From contig CM034547.1 of assembly GCA_020055645.1 (NCBI GenBank), forward strand, positions 31,186,513 through 31,250,512: 64,000 nucleotides of DNA, read 5' to 3'. Made by a program: the position numbers and the translations under genes. The DNA is from Tomocerus qinae. Lineage: Eukaryota > Arthropoda > Collembola > Entomobryomorpha > Tomoceridae. Each line of letters starts with the position of its first letter. Within the stretch, counting starts at the first letter, position 1. Of this stretch, positions 22,801 to 35,100 are shown one piece after another. The notes below the pieces were generated by a model. It made no database searches and was not told the origin of the DNA. It saw only the letters and a program-made list of their open reading frames with translations.

Positions 22801-25800
22801 TTGAGTTTTGTACTTGGCCGTTTTATTTTAATAATCTCCCATTTTACGGTTTGGTGAAGATGATTTTATTTACTTGAAGTAGCACTTAGGCATGCAATGC
22901 GCTTCTTTTCATGGCCATCACTGAAGCTGGTTAACTGATTCTTTTGATGATAGAATATTGGTTAATAGAAGTGGAAATGAAAAGATACATTTAAGTTATA
23001 ACTTATTGACGTGATATTTTACACTTGCGTGCAATCTAAAGCACTCCGGTCGGATTCTTAAACCACAATATTTACAATTGGTATTCCTCCCACACTAGCA
23101 TTTTCCTCCGTTAAGAATGGGGAAATAGTAAAATGCTGAGCTGATTCTTCTGGGTAGGCTTTAAGCGTTTAGCATGAAAAACAGGGCAGAAGAAACGACT
23201 CGGAAATTCTTTAGTTTACTGCTTTCCCTTTCTTTACTCGAGTCTCTCACGAACGAACTGAACTGAAGTGAACTCTAAATCCGGCATAATTCCCTTCTGG
23301 TGAAAGAGTTTTTCTGTTCTGTTTGAGCCGAGTATTCCATATCTTATCTGACTAATGCTCTTGAAGCCAACCTAGAACATTCTATAATATACAGTCTCCT
23401 AAGCACAGCATGTGATTCAGAATGGGGCTTACTTTGCTCACCTAGATAAACGCTAAACGCTCAATCAGATTGTACATACGTATGTTTTACAAATAATTCT
23501 GCCGCTCAAAATCCACGCTGAGCTTATATCCTATATACCGACAGATAGGACAAGGCCAACTACACAATAGACGGATCTACGATTGTCGATTGATGTGGTT
23601 TTTCTAAGTTTTCTTATTTACCAAACAAAGAAGGGATAAACATATTTCGAAGAACAAAAATTGTTTATCCTCATTCAAGGACTCAAAATACTAGAGTTGA
23701 AATTCGGACTTATGAAATATTCTTTAAAACTAAAGCCCTTGTTCTTTTGTCATCCCTAAACATCATTTAAAACAAAATGACAGGGGCATATAAGCAGAAG
23801 TTAGCCATTTGTTGGCCTTCTAAAATTTTCAGTCAAATCAACAATGAAATCAAGATATTGAAAATAAGCTCTAGTTTTAAACTATTTAATATTACTTCGC
23901 GCTTCGACATTATATAGTCCGACGAAAGTTTATTGTCAAAATGTCATAGAACTTTTAAAGAACATTTAGAATTATATCGATATTTTTGGCGAAACGTATA
24001 ACCATAAAACAATAATTCCCCCGAGGAACTATATCGACTGTTACGGTACGTATTAGTTGGACCCTCATGTGCAAATATCATATTTACCCCTATGAGCCGA
24101 TCACACAATTTCGTAAAATTATGATGATGGGAAAAGAGGGTTAGAGGGTTTCGTTACAAATGGCAACAACTAAATAAAATAACCCTTAGAGGCAAACCTT
24201 CTTGCATGCATGTAGTTTACTCATGCGTTAAGCAGTTCAGTCAGGCCACTAAGGGTACTAATTGTGAAATATGCCAAAATACAAATAAGATAAAGCGAAG
24301 CTATTTCATTGAAAGCAATATTAAGTTATTCGAATTTCTTGACCACGATTGTTGGAAAGCGTTTACCGGTAAGCTGCCATTAACTACGTAAAGCAATTTT
24401 ATTTTGGATATAGTAAAGTTTTTGAGTGAACTGGTTGAAAGATACCCAAAATATGGATAATGATATAAATTAGTGGAAATTAAAATTACCATAAAAAGAT
24501 TTTCATACTATATTATATGGTATCTGAATATATTTCTGAAGAAAATTAATAGCTTTTATTGCTATATTGCATCATAGTGCTTGCGGTGATACAGATAAAG
24601 ATCATAATATAGCAATATAGATAAAGTGGTACAATGTAAATACTATCCTTCGTGCAATGGAAAATGAAAAGGCTGTTTTTAGTGTTAAAATTTAGCATAG
24701 AAATTGCTGCAGAAAGATTTCTGTAAAAGTTGTAGTGCTGATGCCGTTTCCGATGCCATCGCAATATCACATCAGGTAAGATTTAGTTTATGGGGACTAT
24801 ATTCTGTATCTTAGGTACTAACCTATTTATATCGGTAGTTCAGTAGCGCAGAAAATGGAGAAGATAAGATAGTAAGAAAGTATTCCCAAAGAAAGGGAGA
24901 GAAAGCTCGACTTACAGAGAGTCAGATTAAAGAAAGTAATTGCGAGTGGGGAATCCCAGTTATACATACGCGGGAGGGCCTTACTTAGAGATACAAATAG
25001 TATACCGCTGTATAAAACATAAATAGCAGGCTAGGAATGTACAGGGACTGGTGTGTAGTCATACTTGTAGATTCTCAGTTCGGCTGGGGCTATATTATAA
25101 AGGTACTTAAGATGAGAAAAGGCAGTTATGTGACTAGGTCCATTATAATCTCAAGGGACACATGACATCACTCGAAAATATCAAATAGCTCTAACAAGTG
25201 CAATGTGTAGCTAATGACAATAGGAGAGGGAAGTAATGGGAAGGAAAGGACTTTAGCGACAACCTTCTAATACGAATACAGAACCGAATAAAAACTCGCG
25301 AGTTTCAGTACATTTACAGCTGGTCCTACATATTACTAGATAGACTGAAGGACTACAGTTCTAATAACACAGTAAATATTACTATGTACTATAAAGTATA
25401 CTGTACTCAAATAGGGAGCTAAAGAAAGACAAAGTATACTTTACGAAAGACAGAGAGAACGAACATGAACATAAAGAATTCTCCAGGGCATTCTGATCAT
25501 AATTCTTTGGAAATCTTCCAATTTAGTCTACACATTTACTTTGCCTTGCGTTAGGCCTTAGTCTGTGTAAATGGGTAATTTACCAGGCCACGTTCATTTA
25601 CCCATCCGACCCATCCTGACATACATGTAACTAACATCCAACATATCCTTCCTTTCACCATGCAAAATGTTACTGCTGCACCTAATCACAGGAAAGCCTG
25701 AAAGCAAATACTATCCTAGATACTCCCACTGATAACACAGAGATGCATATCCTAGTCGTTAGGGACCTACAAAAAATATCAGCACCCCTTTATCCTTCTA

Positions 25801-28800
25801 TTACTAAAAGTTTATATCTACCTAATGTCCAAATTGATGTCTAATATCCCATATCATTTCCTTACCTATTACAACCAAATCGTTAACCCTCCAACTCGCA
25901 TTAAATCTCATACTTAAACTGCAGAAAATGTAAGGTGAACCACGGAAATATCCAGAGCATTATGCCATTTAAGCTACTTACCTGCCAATAAATTGCATAT
26001 CTACTATACGATCCTTGTCTACAAGCATATTTATATATCCCTCTTCCGCCCACGTCTGTTCTATTACGTAATCACTAATGACAGAGATGACATCAGGAAT
26101 TCATCAAATCTCCAGAAAACATGGTGTAGTAGTAGTAATTTTAACGTCGTTTGAATGTTAACATTATGTAGGGTTATACGACGTAGTACAGGTCCATTAT
26201 TTAGATAAGCTGGCTGGAATGACATTTTATGATAATCCAAAACATGCAAAATATCACAATTTATTTGAGATACAAACGATACTACCAAATATGAGAATCC
26301 TCCTTCCTGGGCTAATATGCACTGGCACTCTGGCAATTAGAAAAATCGAATCATAATTTGCATGTTTGCTAACACAAACATTGTCAGTTTTCTATAAAAT
26401 AAAAACCACCCCTAGATTATCTAAACATCTATATTATGTCAAAAGTCAGTGAGAGATAACTCTGAAAGAATTTATTTATATGTTTACTATGATTCAATTG
26501 ATACCTAAAACTTAAAAGTAATGTGAAGGCGAGCTCGACTCAAAGCATAGATAGAGATACAAGTTATCTATGTTGTTAGTTCCTTGAAAGTGGAACAGGA
26601 TGAAAATTCTGTCATTTTCATTCATATAAATATACAGTGCACAGACGGAGCTAGAGCAAAGTTGAAATCACTTGAACGTAAACAAACAGTTATTTAGTGT
26701 GGAAGAGAAGCGTGTGCAGAGGATACAGAAGCCGAGTGTGGAAAGTTTAATGTTTGCACTGGTGGAAGTAAGTGGCAGAGTGTGGTCATCCCATCCATAA
26801 ATAAAAGTAAATGGAAAAGAATGTGGAGAAGGGCAAATGGTAAAGTTCAAAAGAATGAAATGGGGAGTAAAGTGCACTCAAAGCGACAACAACGAACAAC
26901 TCGATTGGGTGCAATTCAATCAATGAATTGACTTGCATGTAAGGAAAAATCGGAGCCGTGTCGATGCAACTAGACTTAGCTACTCAGTGTGAATCTGTGG
27001 ACAGATGGACAAAGCAGAAACACGAGAACTACTCCAAAGCCAAGGCTCAGACCCACTTTTGTTCTAGTAGTACGGCGTGGATTTGGGTTAAAACAAACCG
27101 TGCAGAAAGGAAAGCTAAGACAAATCAAACCAGAGAGAGAGAGAGCAAGGCACACACAGTTTCGCTAAGTACATTGTTACAAACGAGAGTCTATAAATCC
27201 ATAAACCCAAAGTGTTATGTTATGGTTTATCTGTCTGCACATGAAAATAGTTAGTTTAGTCCATAATAAACGAGGAAGTTGCCACATCACACATTTACAA
27301 TTGGACTTCAGTACACAACAACGCCACAAAACATACCAAATGGAACAACTATATAGTTAATTCAAAAATCTAATTTGAGTGTAAAAAAGCATGACTAAAA
27401 GTGTGTCCTAGTGTTAGTCATGGTAAGTTATCATGACTGTAGTATAAACGTGAGGTGACGCATGCACATTGAATTTGAATTCTGTACTTATTAATGCCGG
27501 TATGCATTATGTATGCCAGGCATCAAAATTTTTTGGCAACCTGGTAGATATGGAGCCAATAAAATCTTAGTAATTTATAATCGATAAGGATGCAACTGCT
27601 GATGGAAGAAAAAAGACAGTAATTAGGGTTAATATACTTACTGCGGGTTAATAATGTACTGTTGGACAGGTCTGTTACTATCTGTATATTCGTCCATTGG
27701 AATTTGTAAAGATAGCAATGATATGCGATAATGTATTACATGGACAGTTCCCAGCTGTAGCGTAGTAAATTATGTAACCGAAAAGAGATAATATACAAAT
27801 GGAGAGTCATTACGTACTACAAGATAATAAATACACTGTACGTGTGGTCATGTCGTCTGGATGAATCTACCACATAAATATATTGCATATAGTTGTCTAT
27901 AATTTATATAAGTAACTACTATAAGTGTAAGAGGTATAGATGTATAAGGATATATCATGAGTATTATAGAGGCTTGAATATATTAGATATAAAATTAACA
28001 TGAATGGGTACTTTCACCCAGAGGAAATCAATGTTGTTCACAGTATAGTAAATACGAGAATGGCAGTGTGGGTAGTGGGAGTTAGTGGTTGGTATATTTG
28101 GTGTGTTAGGAAGGACAGAGATAAGTAAATGAAAAGAGAGTGACTGACCAGCAGGCGTGAGAGGCAGCATCACAGGCAGAGATTGGGACACAAATGGCAG
28201 TAACGAGTAAATCAGCAGCTGCCAAATTGACCATAAGATGATTACGAACGGGGAGTGCCCTTGCCCGGCTGCCGGAGCCACAGAGGGCGGCCAGCAGGAC
28301 GCTGTTGCCAATGACGCCGACAGTGAAAACGAGGGAGTAGCCTGCGACGAGCAGCGTCCACAAGTACGAGCCCTCGACGAAAGCGTCCTGGACCGAGAAG
28401 TACTCTTCATCACCGCCATTGAGCCGGATGCCTAGGTTGTGGCTTCCGGTGACGCTGGACACGGTTGCTGAGTAAGACGCTGAGGAAGAGGAGGCCCCTG
28501 AAGGCTCCGTGTCAACGGGAAGGTAAGCGTGAGCGTCCCTCCTGGAACGCTCACTCCCGCTCCCACTCGATCTCAATAAAAAACGAGAACTTCCGCTTCT
28601 TTTCCTCCCGGTGACTTCTCCGGAAACAATTCCCGGAGATCTCCCTTCCGCCCTGCCAAACAGACGGAGCGAGAGAGATTTCTTTTTATGCGACCCAGCC
28701 CTTTCTCTCCTTGCACGTTTTCTCAGCCAGGAAGAATGGACGATTTGCGGGACAATCCCACTATCGCTTCCGAACAGCGTTGCAGTCACATTAGCTTTAG

Positions 28801-29149
28801 CTGTGGCATTAGCCTCTTTAGTTCCGTTGCCGACATAAGCCTTAAGAGCAGTGTTATTAGTATTAGTGCTGTTGTAGAGAGTCAGTTGATTGCAGGGATG
28901 AGCATTATCTGCTGAACGGCGACTCCCAGTCCCACTCACACTCCTAATAGGAACAACATGCAGAGCTCCAGTTCTCAGATCGCTACAGTTACTTTTATTG
29001 TAATTGTAAATGGTCGGATGAGACCCTGTGTCCAAAGCTCTTCCACTTGTGATACAAATACAAATAGAAATAGAGCAAGAGCTGAGGGCTAGACTTAACA
29101 ATCTGTCAATCCATAGCACTCCTCGTATTGTTAGAAATAACAATTGCAT
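7283..29149 (-). CDS. Class A (rhodopsin-like) orphan GPCR, 6 coding exons, about 924 aa
   Basis: Joining 29149-28149, 19335-19198, 15900-15756, 13381-12866, 8552-8149 and 7853-7283 keeps one open frame through five introns. Seen: TM1 with GN at about 262-291; TM2 with NLAAADLL at 305-328; W334 and C343 opening TM3, which ends LDRWAAIRHP at 366-375; TM4 at 387-407; C458 in loop 2; TM5 at 469-491; TM6 with FCWAPYV at 716-722; and TM7 ending NPVVS at 755-759. The 260-residue ectodomain follows a likely signal peptide (from ATG 29149) and has several N-glycosylation sites. The third intracellular loop is about 200 residues. The tail is very cysteine-rich. Known of the family: plasma-membrane receptor signalling through G proteins. 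The ligand is unknown; a peptide receptor is a guess. An alternative start lies at 29233. Confidence 0.88.
8149..8552 (-). CDS. GPCR coding exon 5 (basic loop 3, TM6 with CWxP)
   Basis: Begins after AAATGTAG with ADLESFRQLSQ. It encodes the strongly basic second half of intracellular loop 3 (RRETSIIRAHRRLRKK), then RRRAANLLAAL and TM6 with FCWAPYV. It ends ACATC|GTGAGT, splitting a serine codon. Confidence 0.85.
8611..9647. mobile_element. Non-autonomous DNA transposon, TIRs TACCGTATTAATCGATTTA, TA target site
   Basis: The left end TACCGTATTAATCGATTTA is mirrored at the right end by TAAATCGATTAATACGGTA. Both continue into a GTTCCCC/GGGGAAC-rich subterminal region with repeated TATGGGGAACTA words. 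Ends in TA fit a TA target duplication as in the Tc1/mariner/pogo superfamily. It lies in an intron of the GPCR gene and encodes no transposase. On its minus strand a short frame (8804-8866) reads QKSVVDLTEPMDV and then an acidic stop-terminated tail, like the C-terminus of a pogo/Tigger-type or similar transposase. That assignment is tentative. Confidence 0.65.
8878..9418. mobile_element. Possible hAT-like MITE nested in the 8611-9647 element
   Basis: The left end CAGTGGTAAAAATGCACTTA and the right end, read on the opposite strand, CAGTGTACGAAATGCCATTA are similar but diverged inverted repeats starting CAGTG, as in hAT elements. No 8-bp target duplication is visible, so age or misplacement of the ends is possible. 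Confidence 0.35.
12866..13381 (-). CDS. GPCR coding exon 4 (loop 2 cysteine, TM5, start of loop 3)
   Basis: A 172-codon exon with phase 0 at both ends. It has an N-glycosylation sequon (NVTR), the loop-2 cysteine in GQCKEGW that should pair with C343, and TM5 (MAYAATYIGTAFVSPALIVA). An Asn/Gly-rich low-complexity part of intracellular loop 3 follows. The acceptor is TTTGTAG|AGCATC and the donor is ATAGAG|GTAAGT. Confidence 0.85.
13382..15755 (-). other. GPCR intron 3
   Basis: 2.4 kb, AT-rich. Four copies of the octamer ACTTTCTC or its complement lie between 14104 and 14356, and more near 15061 and 15372. No genes or element ends were seen. Confidence 0.6.
15756..15900 (-). CDS. GPCR coding exon 3 (TM4)
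   Basis: Begins after CTTTTGATAG and encodes FRERRFVAMSMACIWVLASL, the second intracellular loop and TM4 with the conserved tryptophan, then the start of extracellular loop 2. It ends in phase 0 at ACG|GTATCA. Confidence 0.82.
15901..19197 (-). other. GPCR intron 2 (carries a minisatellite)
   Basis: 3.3 kb. Apart from the 36-bp minisatellite at 17038-17174, it is ordinary AT-rich intronic sequence with a short CA run near 16638. Confidence 0.6.
17038..17174. repeat. Minisatellite, 36-bp unit x about 4, each unit a hairpin
   Basis: Copies begin at 17038, 17074, 17110 and 17146 and are nearly identical. Each starts CTCACTGGTTGCAGTGAG, a 7-bp inverted repeat around a GTTG loop, followed by CTTAGGCTTATCTACACG. 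Because 36 is a multiple of three, the array also yields a spurious periodic open frame. Confidence 0.9.
19198..19335 (-). CDS. GPCR coding exon 2 (extracellular loop 1, TM3, DRW motif)
   Basis: A 138-nt exon between TTCTTTCAG and AAAG|GTGATC. It encodes the loop-1 tryptophan, the disulphide cysteine (WMCQLGPLLQ), TM3 and LDRWAAIRHPRF. The other two frames give no receptor-like sequence, and this frame is the one demanded by the phase of exon 1. Confidence 0.82.
19336..28148 (-). other. GPCR intron 1
   Basis: 8.8 kb, AT-rich. It contains a solitary relative of the 8611-9647 element end at 24011-24048. No exon-like sequence was found; open frames around 20965 and 22165 lack any recognisable pattern. 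Confidence 0.6.
24011..24048. repeat. Solitary degenerate terminal repeat related to the 8611-9647 element
   Basis: Read on the minus strand it begins TACCGTAACAGTCGATATAG and continues TTCCTCGGGGGAA. This parallels the element's TACCGTATTAATCGATTTA then ATTCCCCAGGGGAA. No partner end was found within about 450 bp. Confidence 0.4.
28149..29149 (-). CDS. GPCR coding exon 1 (signal peptide, ectodomain, TM1, TM2)
   Basis: ATG 29149 opens MQLLFLTIRGVLWIDRLLSL, a plausible signal peptide. The frame is open further up to 29233, whose upstream codons look less signal-like. The ectodomain has NNTA, NGTK, NATA and NVTA glycosylation sequons and basic clusters (KRARR, GRKR, RSRR). TM1 and TM2 are clear. 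The donor TGCTG|GTCAGT leaves a split tryptophan codon completed by exon 2. The 3' half of the exon is much richer in G+C than its surroundings. Confidence 0.85.
28240..28700. other. GC- and CpG-rich segment inside GPCR exon 1
   Basis: A stretch markedly richer in G+C and CpG than the AT-rich surroundings, judged by eye. It coincides with the coding sequence for the basic ectodomain and TM1. Confidence 0.55.
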
Positions 29150-32100
29150 CTTCTTCCGCAATTCCCTTATATTTAGTGTAATAGTCTGTGCTACTGCTTT
29201 CACTGCAAACAATTCCTTTCCTTCCACATACACTCACACTTACTACAATATCACCGGCTGAAGACGAGGATGAGACGGGGACTGGACTAATACACGAGCA
29301 ATTAACTTCTCGTGTCTTCATTCTATCACAGTATTTCTGTTTTCACTCAGTCTGTAAGGATTATTTTAGCTTTGTTGGCTCCGTGCAAAAATTGGACTCG
29401 CCGACTGAGAAGCAGAACAAGTCCACTGGATTCAAATCCTTTTCACTTCCTCCTTCCTTAATCTTTCAGCGACTTACGTTCACTCATTTACTTTCTCCAC
29501 TCGCCATCTCCCTCTGGAAAACAAAAACAGGTTTTTTTTCATTATATTTCTACTTTACACACTCAAATGAATCTCTTGCAAAGAGATTTTCTCTGCAATC
29601 AAAGCTGTTTTCCCAGCGTACATATTGTGCTAGGTAGGTATTATAAATACAGACAAAAATAATACTCTTTGCTGTACACCTTCAATAGCCCTTAAGTACT
29701 TATGGATACTTATATATATATTTGAACGGCAAACATCATTACACGTCATATCATACTAACAGGTTCAATCAACTCCACTCTCATCAAACCACTTTTTTCC
29801 ATTAACAACTCCCAGTCGATAAAAGAAAAAATACACAATGATCTATACAAGTTGAGTATTCACCACGAGACTCGGCTCTCGGTCGTTTCAAAACAGACAG
29901 ATGTGTTTTGCGCTGAAAAGAAAAGTATTGGCTTAACTGACATGGCATTAAGTATTATGCTAGCTACTTTCGTCTTATACTCGAATTTTCATCACTTTAG
30001 GTTATTGTGCTGCTGAGATTTATTTACTGTTCACAGCATAATATAAATCTATTCCACTATTGCAACTGCGTCTTTTAATCGCGATTTTAACAGAACACAC
30101 ACAGTCAACCTACCAGCATGGATGCCAATATATCTACCAGACTCTACATAATACTAAGCTAGTAGGAATAGCTTGAACTTATTGTTAGCAAAGTACTTTC
30201 TCTACTTTCTTCAGACGGCCGTGTTACAGACGCTGGGCTATTGTCGCCCTTACATTCTATTAGCTATGCACTATATACATTCCGTCTTCTACTAGAGTGC
30301 CCGTCGTAAATTATATGGTTTTCTATGTTACAGTTCTGCCCTATCTGAGTCTGACAATGAGTGAGCCGTTTACTTTGCAAAGATAAACTCAACTCTGTTT
30401 TTTGTGAACACATAAAAACTCCTTGCTTCATGTAATATCTCAGTTTGCCAAGTACCAAAATAACGTACGTCCAACCTGCAACAAAATAAATTACGAGTCG
30501 GACTGAACAAAGCATAATATCAATATAACAGATAAGAAAATAAGGAAAATATATCATTAGAGACTTAGGCTCTCGTATAAGCAATAACTACTTTCCAATA
30601 GACTTATATGATCATTGAGGAATAAGTGAATATGATCCCATAGATGATAATAAATTATGCCATTTTCCTACTGTGATCGTGTGAGATTAAAGAAAGTTCT
30701 TATTAATTCTACTGGTTAGTAATGCTTGATTACAAATGGACACTTATAATGACAGTATACAATAAATTTGGGTTTTTTACACCTCACTGGTAAAACTTGT
30801 ATCAATACTATACTAAAAGTTAAGGACTGTGAACATTTGTATGTAGGGGAGCCATTATAAGAGGCATCATATACAGAGCTTTTTGCAACTTTTATTTACC
30901 ATAACATGTTGAGTAATGGGGCTATTTGTCTTGTAACTATTCCTAACTACTCCAGGCGTCATAAGCAGAAAACGCTTTATGTTTGTTACAATATTTAGGC
31001 AACTTTTCCCAAATAATGTCTATATTCTATTACAGATGCAGCCATACTAAATATAAAAATAGGATCTGTTATACCTAGTATAGAAATATGTAACATTGTA
31101 ATGGATAATGAGAATAGGCGTTTATAAATAGTTTTCTATATCCCAAGACTAACTTTTTGTAAGATAGCCAATGCATATTCGTATCGCATACCACTTAACC
31201 AAGTCAAGCCCTAATCCAAAGGGCATTGACTTGGGTTGTAATATTTCATATCTTTGGTACTTATTTTCCACCGAATTAAACTCTAAGGTATGTGGTATTT
31301 CACAACAAATGACAAATTCAGACCATCGTAATTGTAACCAGTAACATAAAAGAGGTCATGATGCACTAGAAGTTTACTTTCCACGAGTTGTAAAAGTTTT
31401 ATTTTGCAGATATTAAGAATTTCTCTAAGTAGTTAGCTACGAGAATTAACAAAATGGTGGTAATTAGAAGAAACCTGAGTGGAATTTACTTGTTTGCTAA
31501 GTAGGTACTTCAGTTAATTTTTATTTGAGTTGTTAACATCTGCGGATTTTAATAATAATAGCTTATGATTGCATGGAAATAAATTTTAGTCTCATACAAC
31601 CTGCAGACCAGATTTATGTTGTTTCCAATTTCCAAAGTAGAATTCTACTGATTAACAACCAGCATGAATGATATTGATATCTTTATGGAGGTCTAGCACC
31701 AGTACGAAAATAACACCCGAAATCGTTACATACTAACTGTACACAGCATTGATGTACAAGAGTAGCATTTACTGTACTGAGACTGGAAGTTATACCTATT
31801 GATACAAAAATAGAACCGGAGATAGAATAAAATCCTGATTCCATGCAAACTTCATCTGTGATTCATAGAAATATTTTTCAGTAGAATCAGCGAAATCAGA
31901 GCTAAGCTATTGAATTTAGGTTTTTACTGAGTATTGATTAGGGTAGCTATTTATGTGGAAAATTTGGTACTGCATTATTGACCTACTATTTATTAGAACG
32001 TACTGAACTTATTGTGCACTAAATCGGAAGAAGCATATCCGTTAGTTGTTAGGTATTAGTAAACTTGGTATAAAAAGCACTTATTTTGAGAACGAGTGAA

Positions 32101-35100
32101 TAGTTCGGTTAGACGTAGGTAGGAGGGACGAAAAGTTAAAATTAGTTTAGGAGTTGTTGGAAAAGCGATATCCTGGAGTCACAGACAACTTGAGACTGGA
32201 TAAATACATAGCCACAAGGAAGTTATGACACTTGAAAAATGGCATGTACCAGATAAGTACCTCCAGATCAGTAGAGTCAAGTAGCAGTACAAGTATCTAG
32301 CTAACTCCAAGGTTCAAAGCACGTGAATATTGTCGGCAGTCAAGGGGAAGTAAAAAGCTTTCAGAGTGTTTGCCGTTGTTGACAAAATATTAGCGAGGCA
32401 GCTTTCAACAAAAGAAAATCTTTCAGCATTGCACTTTGTGTGCCAGCCAAAGTTTGCGTTCAAATTTTGACCGAATTGCAGCATAGACTCATGTACTAGT
32501 TAGAAAACCGACAAAGTAATAAGTTCCTAGCAAGCGCATTAAGTGCCTTGTTCACCTTGACTGATCTATTGGCATTTCTTCTATGTGGAAATAATTTAAT
32601 GCTAATTTTTATCTCCAATATGCAAAATAAATCACTGTAAATTAGGTGACTTGTGTTGCTACATTACAATTTCCATTGAAGTGAACTACTTAGTATGCAT
32701 TGAATCCGGCTACTTGTTATGCTATGTATTTTTGACATTGCTTGTCCCTTTTCTATTACATTTTATGCAACACTAAATCATTTTCCCCGTTTACGGTTCG
32801 TTTCTTCTTTTTATACATCTGAACATGAAAGCCATATAATATTACAAGATTCTACACTACAATGAAAATTTAGCTTTTCTAAAGCAGACTAACCCCACTA
32901 CAAATTGCATAGTCATAACAATTTCATCATTATTCATCCATACCGCGGCTTAAAACCTGGAGATTTACTACAAGGTTAAATTCTCAGGAACAAAATCAAT
33001 TCTATTATGTTCTCGTTGAACTTCCGCAGCTAAATGATTTGTACAAACTTTTTATTTTAACGACATGTAATCAACAACAAACAATTATTATTGCCCTCCA
33101 AACAATTAACGTTGACCAACTTTTGATAAATAGGCACTACTAGGAAATCACAAGTTTTATCATATTTTCTATAAACAATGCTATGGAAAACACCAGCCAG
33201 TAGGTACTGGCTCTACCTTGAACCTGTAGTTAACAATTACTAGAAATCTGTACTATGATTTCCAGAATCGGTAAGTAAAGTGAACTGGAAAGACAATGAG
33301 GCACAACGTGGGGTTTGGGAAACTTACACAAATATAGCACGAGGAAAATGAAGCAGATGTACGTGGACGACAAGTCAGGGAATGAGGGCTTTAATTGATA
33401 GCATTCAAGAGACAAATGAATTTAGATTGCTGTAAAGCTAATTTAATTGGAAAACATGTTCTCAGTCAAAGTGGATGGAAACAAAAGCATTAATGGAAAG
33501 AGATAGAATAGTACTAGAACAACCAACCGGTTGTTACCATTATAAATGACTTTGACTCACTAATAGTTAAACTCAAGTGAGACTTAGCCAAGTTGTAGAT
33601 TAAGGGACGTACACAGCACTATGCCTTAATTACTGTTTTCATTTAAACGTTGATTCTCAATAAAAACTCCTGAACAAATACATAAAATATTTTAAGACTG
33701 CAGATATAATGGTGTTGTTTGCCGGCTGTTTTAGCATCCAAGATATATATTTTATCTAGGTAGTTTTTATAATCATGACACTTTTTGTGACTTATTTGGC
33801 CATGAACAGATATCTAGTATAGTCATGAAGAAGCCCTCCCTAATTTATTTTGTAGCTACGTCCTAGCAACTTTTCATGCTTTAACTTTTTAACTTTTGAG
33901 AGATAGGAGAAGAAGAGTTTTCTAATGACATTAAATAAGTTTCTACTACTTCTTCCGCTTTCCAAACAATTTAGCATTATGTCTAAATCGATTCCTGGAG
34001 TCCTATTTCAGAATTCAGTAAAATATGCATAGATAAATGCGGTATAGTTAATTACGGTGAAAGATTATCATTAGTAATACAATCCTGAACACACAATTAT
34101 TCATCTGGAGATTTCGAATTTTTATGGTTTGCTATTAAAATGAATGGTTAGGGAACAGGGAACAAATAATTCAAGACTGATCTGCATTGCAGTCTCTGGC
34201 CTTAGGTCTATTTTCAAGGAAAATAATGTATAATTGCTAGTGAATGCATTCTAAATGAGTATATAATGTATTGCATACTATTCATATTGAAATAGTTATC
34301 CCAGACATGAAACTATTGTAGAGTGGGTTGAATTTGGTATCTACGGTGCTTTATTATCATAAGTTTGACTATGTGAATGTGAATGTTATAAGACGGAACA
34401 TTCAGTGCCTACTCAATTATGCAGAGAATGTTCCTAGTGTGATATCTAATGATGAGAGAACTGTAGACACTGTAGAAACTTGAATGGGATTTAGCAAGTT
34501 GAACCGTAAATGGGGAAGACTGCTATCTCCAGACTCATTAGCCATTCTCTCACTTCGTTAAGTCCTTATTAAACATCTCGAAAGAACTGCTTTAGCGTAA
34601 ACCGGATTCCGTCGCCGTCTTGATGATCTCAAATTTTTCCATATGTACACTCACGCTTGTTGCACTGCATTAAGGAATACTATAAGAAATGCCTCTACTA
34701 TATCTTTGTACTATTTATAGTCTTTAGCCTTCTATAAGATTCTATTTATTTTCGTCGGTTCTACTTATGCTTTCAAAATTGATGAAATCTTATCTACCCC
34801 ATAACTAACAATTTTAGAATATGATATCAGTATCCAATAAACTTGATGAAAGAGAAGTGCCACATTAACTTCTACTTTCATATTGGGCTGGTAGTAGAAA
34901 TAATTTAACATGAAAAAAATATTGAGTAGATGGATTCGTTTGTATGACTCAATCATGTTATAAACTAGTGTACAAATAGTTTTCATTCCAAATCCTCAAG
35001 AACTCAAGGCTCAGTAGTAAAACTACTTGAATACATGCTTGTACATTGCACTGAATTTCTACCGAGAATAATATCACGAGTCAATTAACTAATTTTTGCT

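Noticed and set aside
26958..27254. 98-codon plus-strand frame
   Set aside because: Its composition reflects AGAGAGAG and ACACAC runs. It has no domain, splice support or recognisable product.
28238..28915. Several 65-75-codon plus-strand frames
   Set aside because: They lie antisense to the GC-rich GPCR exon 1, where stops are rare on both strands.
29188..29637. 149-codon plus-strand frame
   Set aside because: It overlaps the antisense of the GPCR 5' region, with low-complexity Ser/Phe/Leu content and no domain. It is better explained as chance or 5' UTR antisense.
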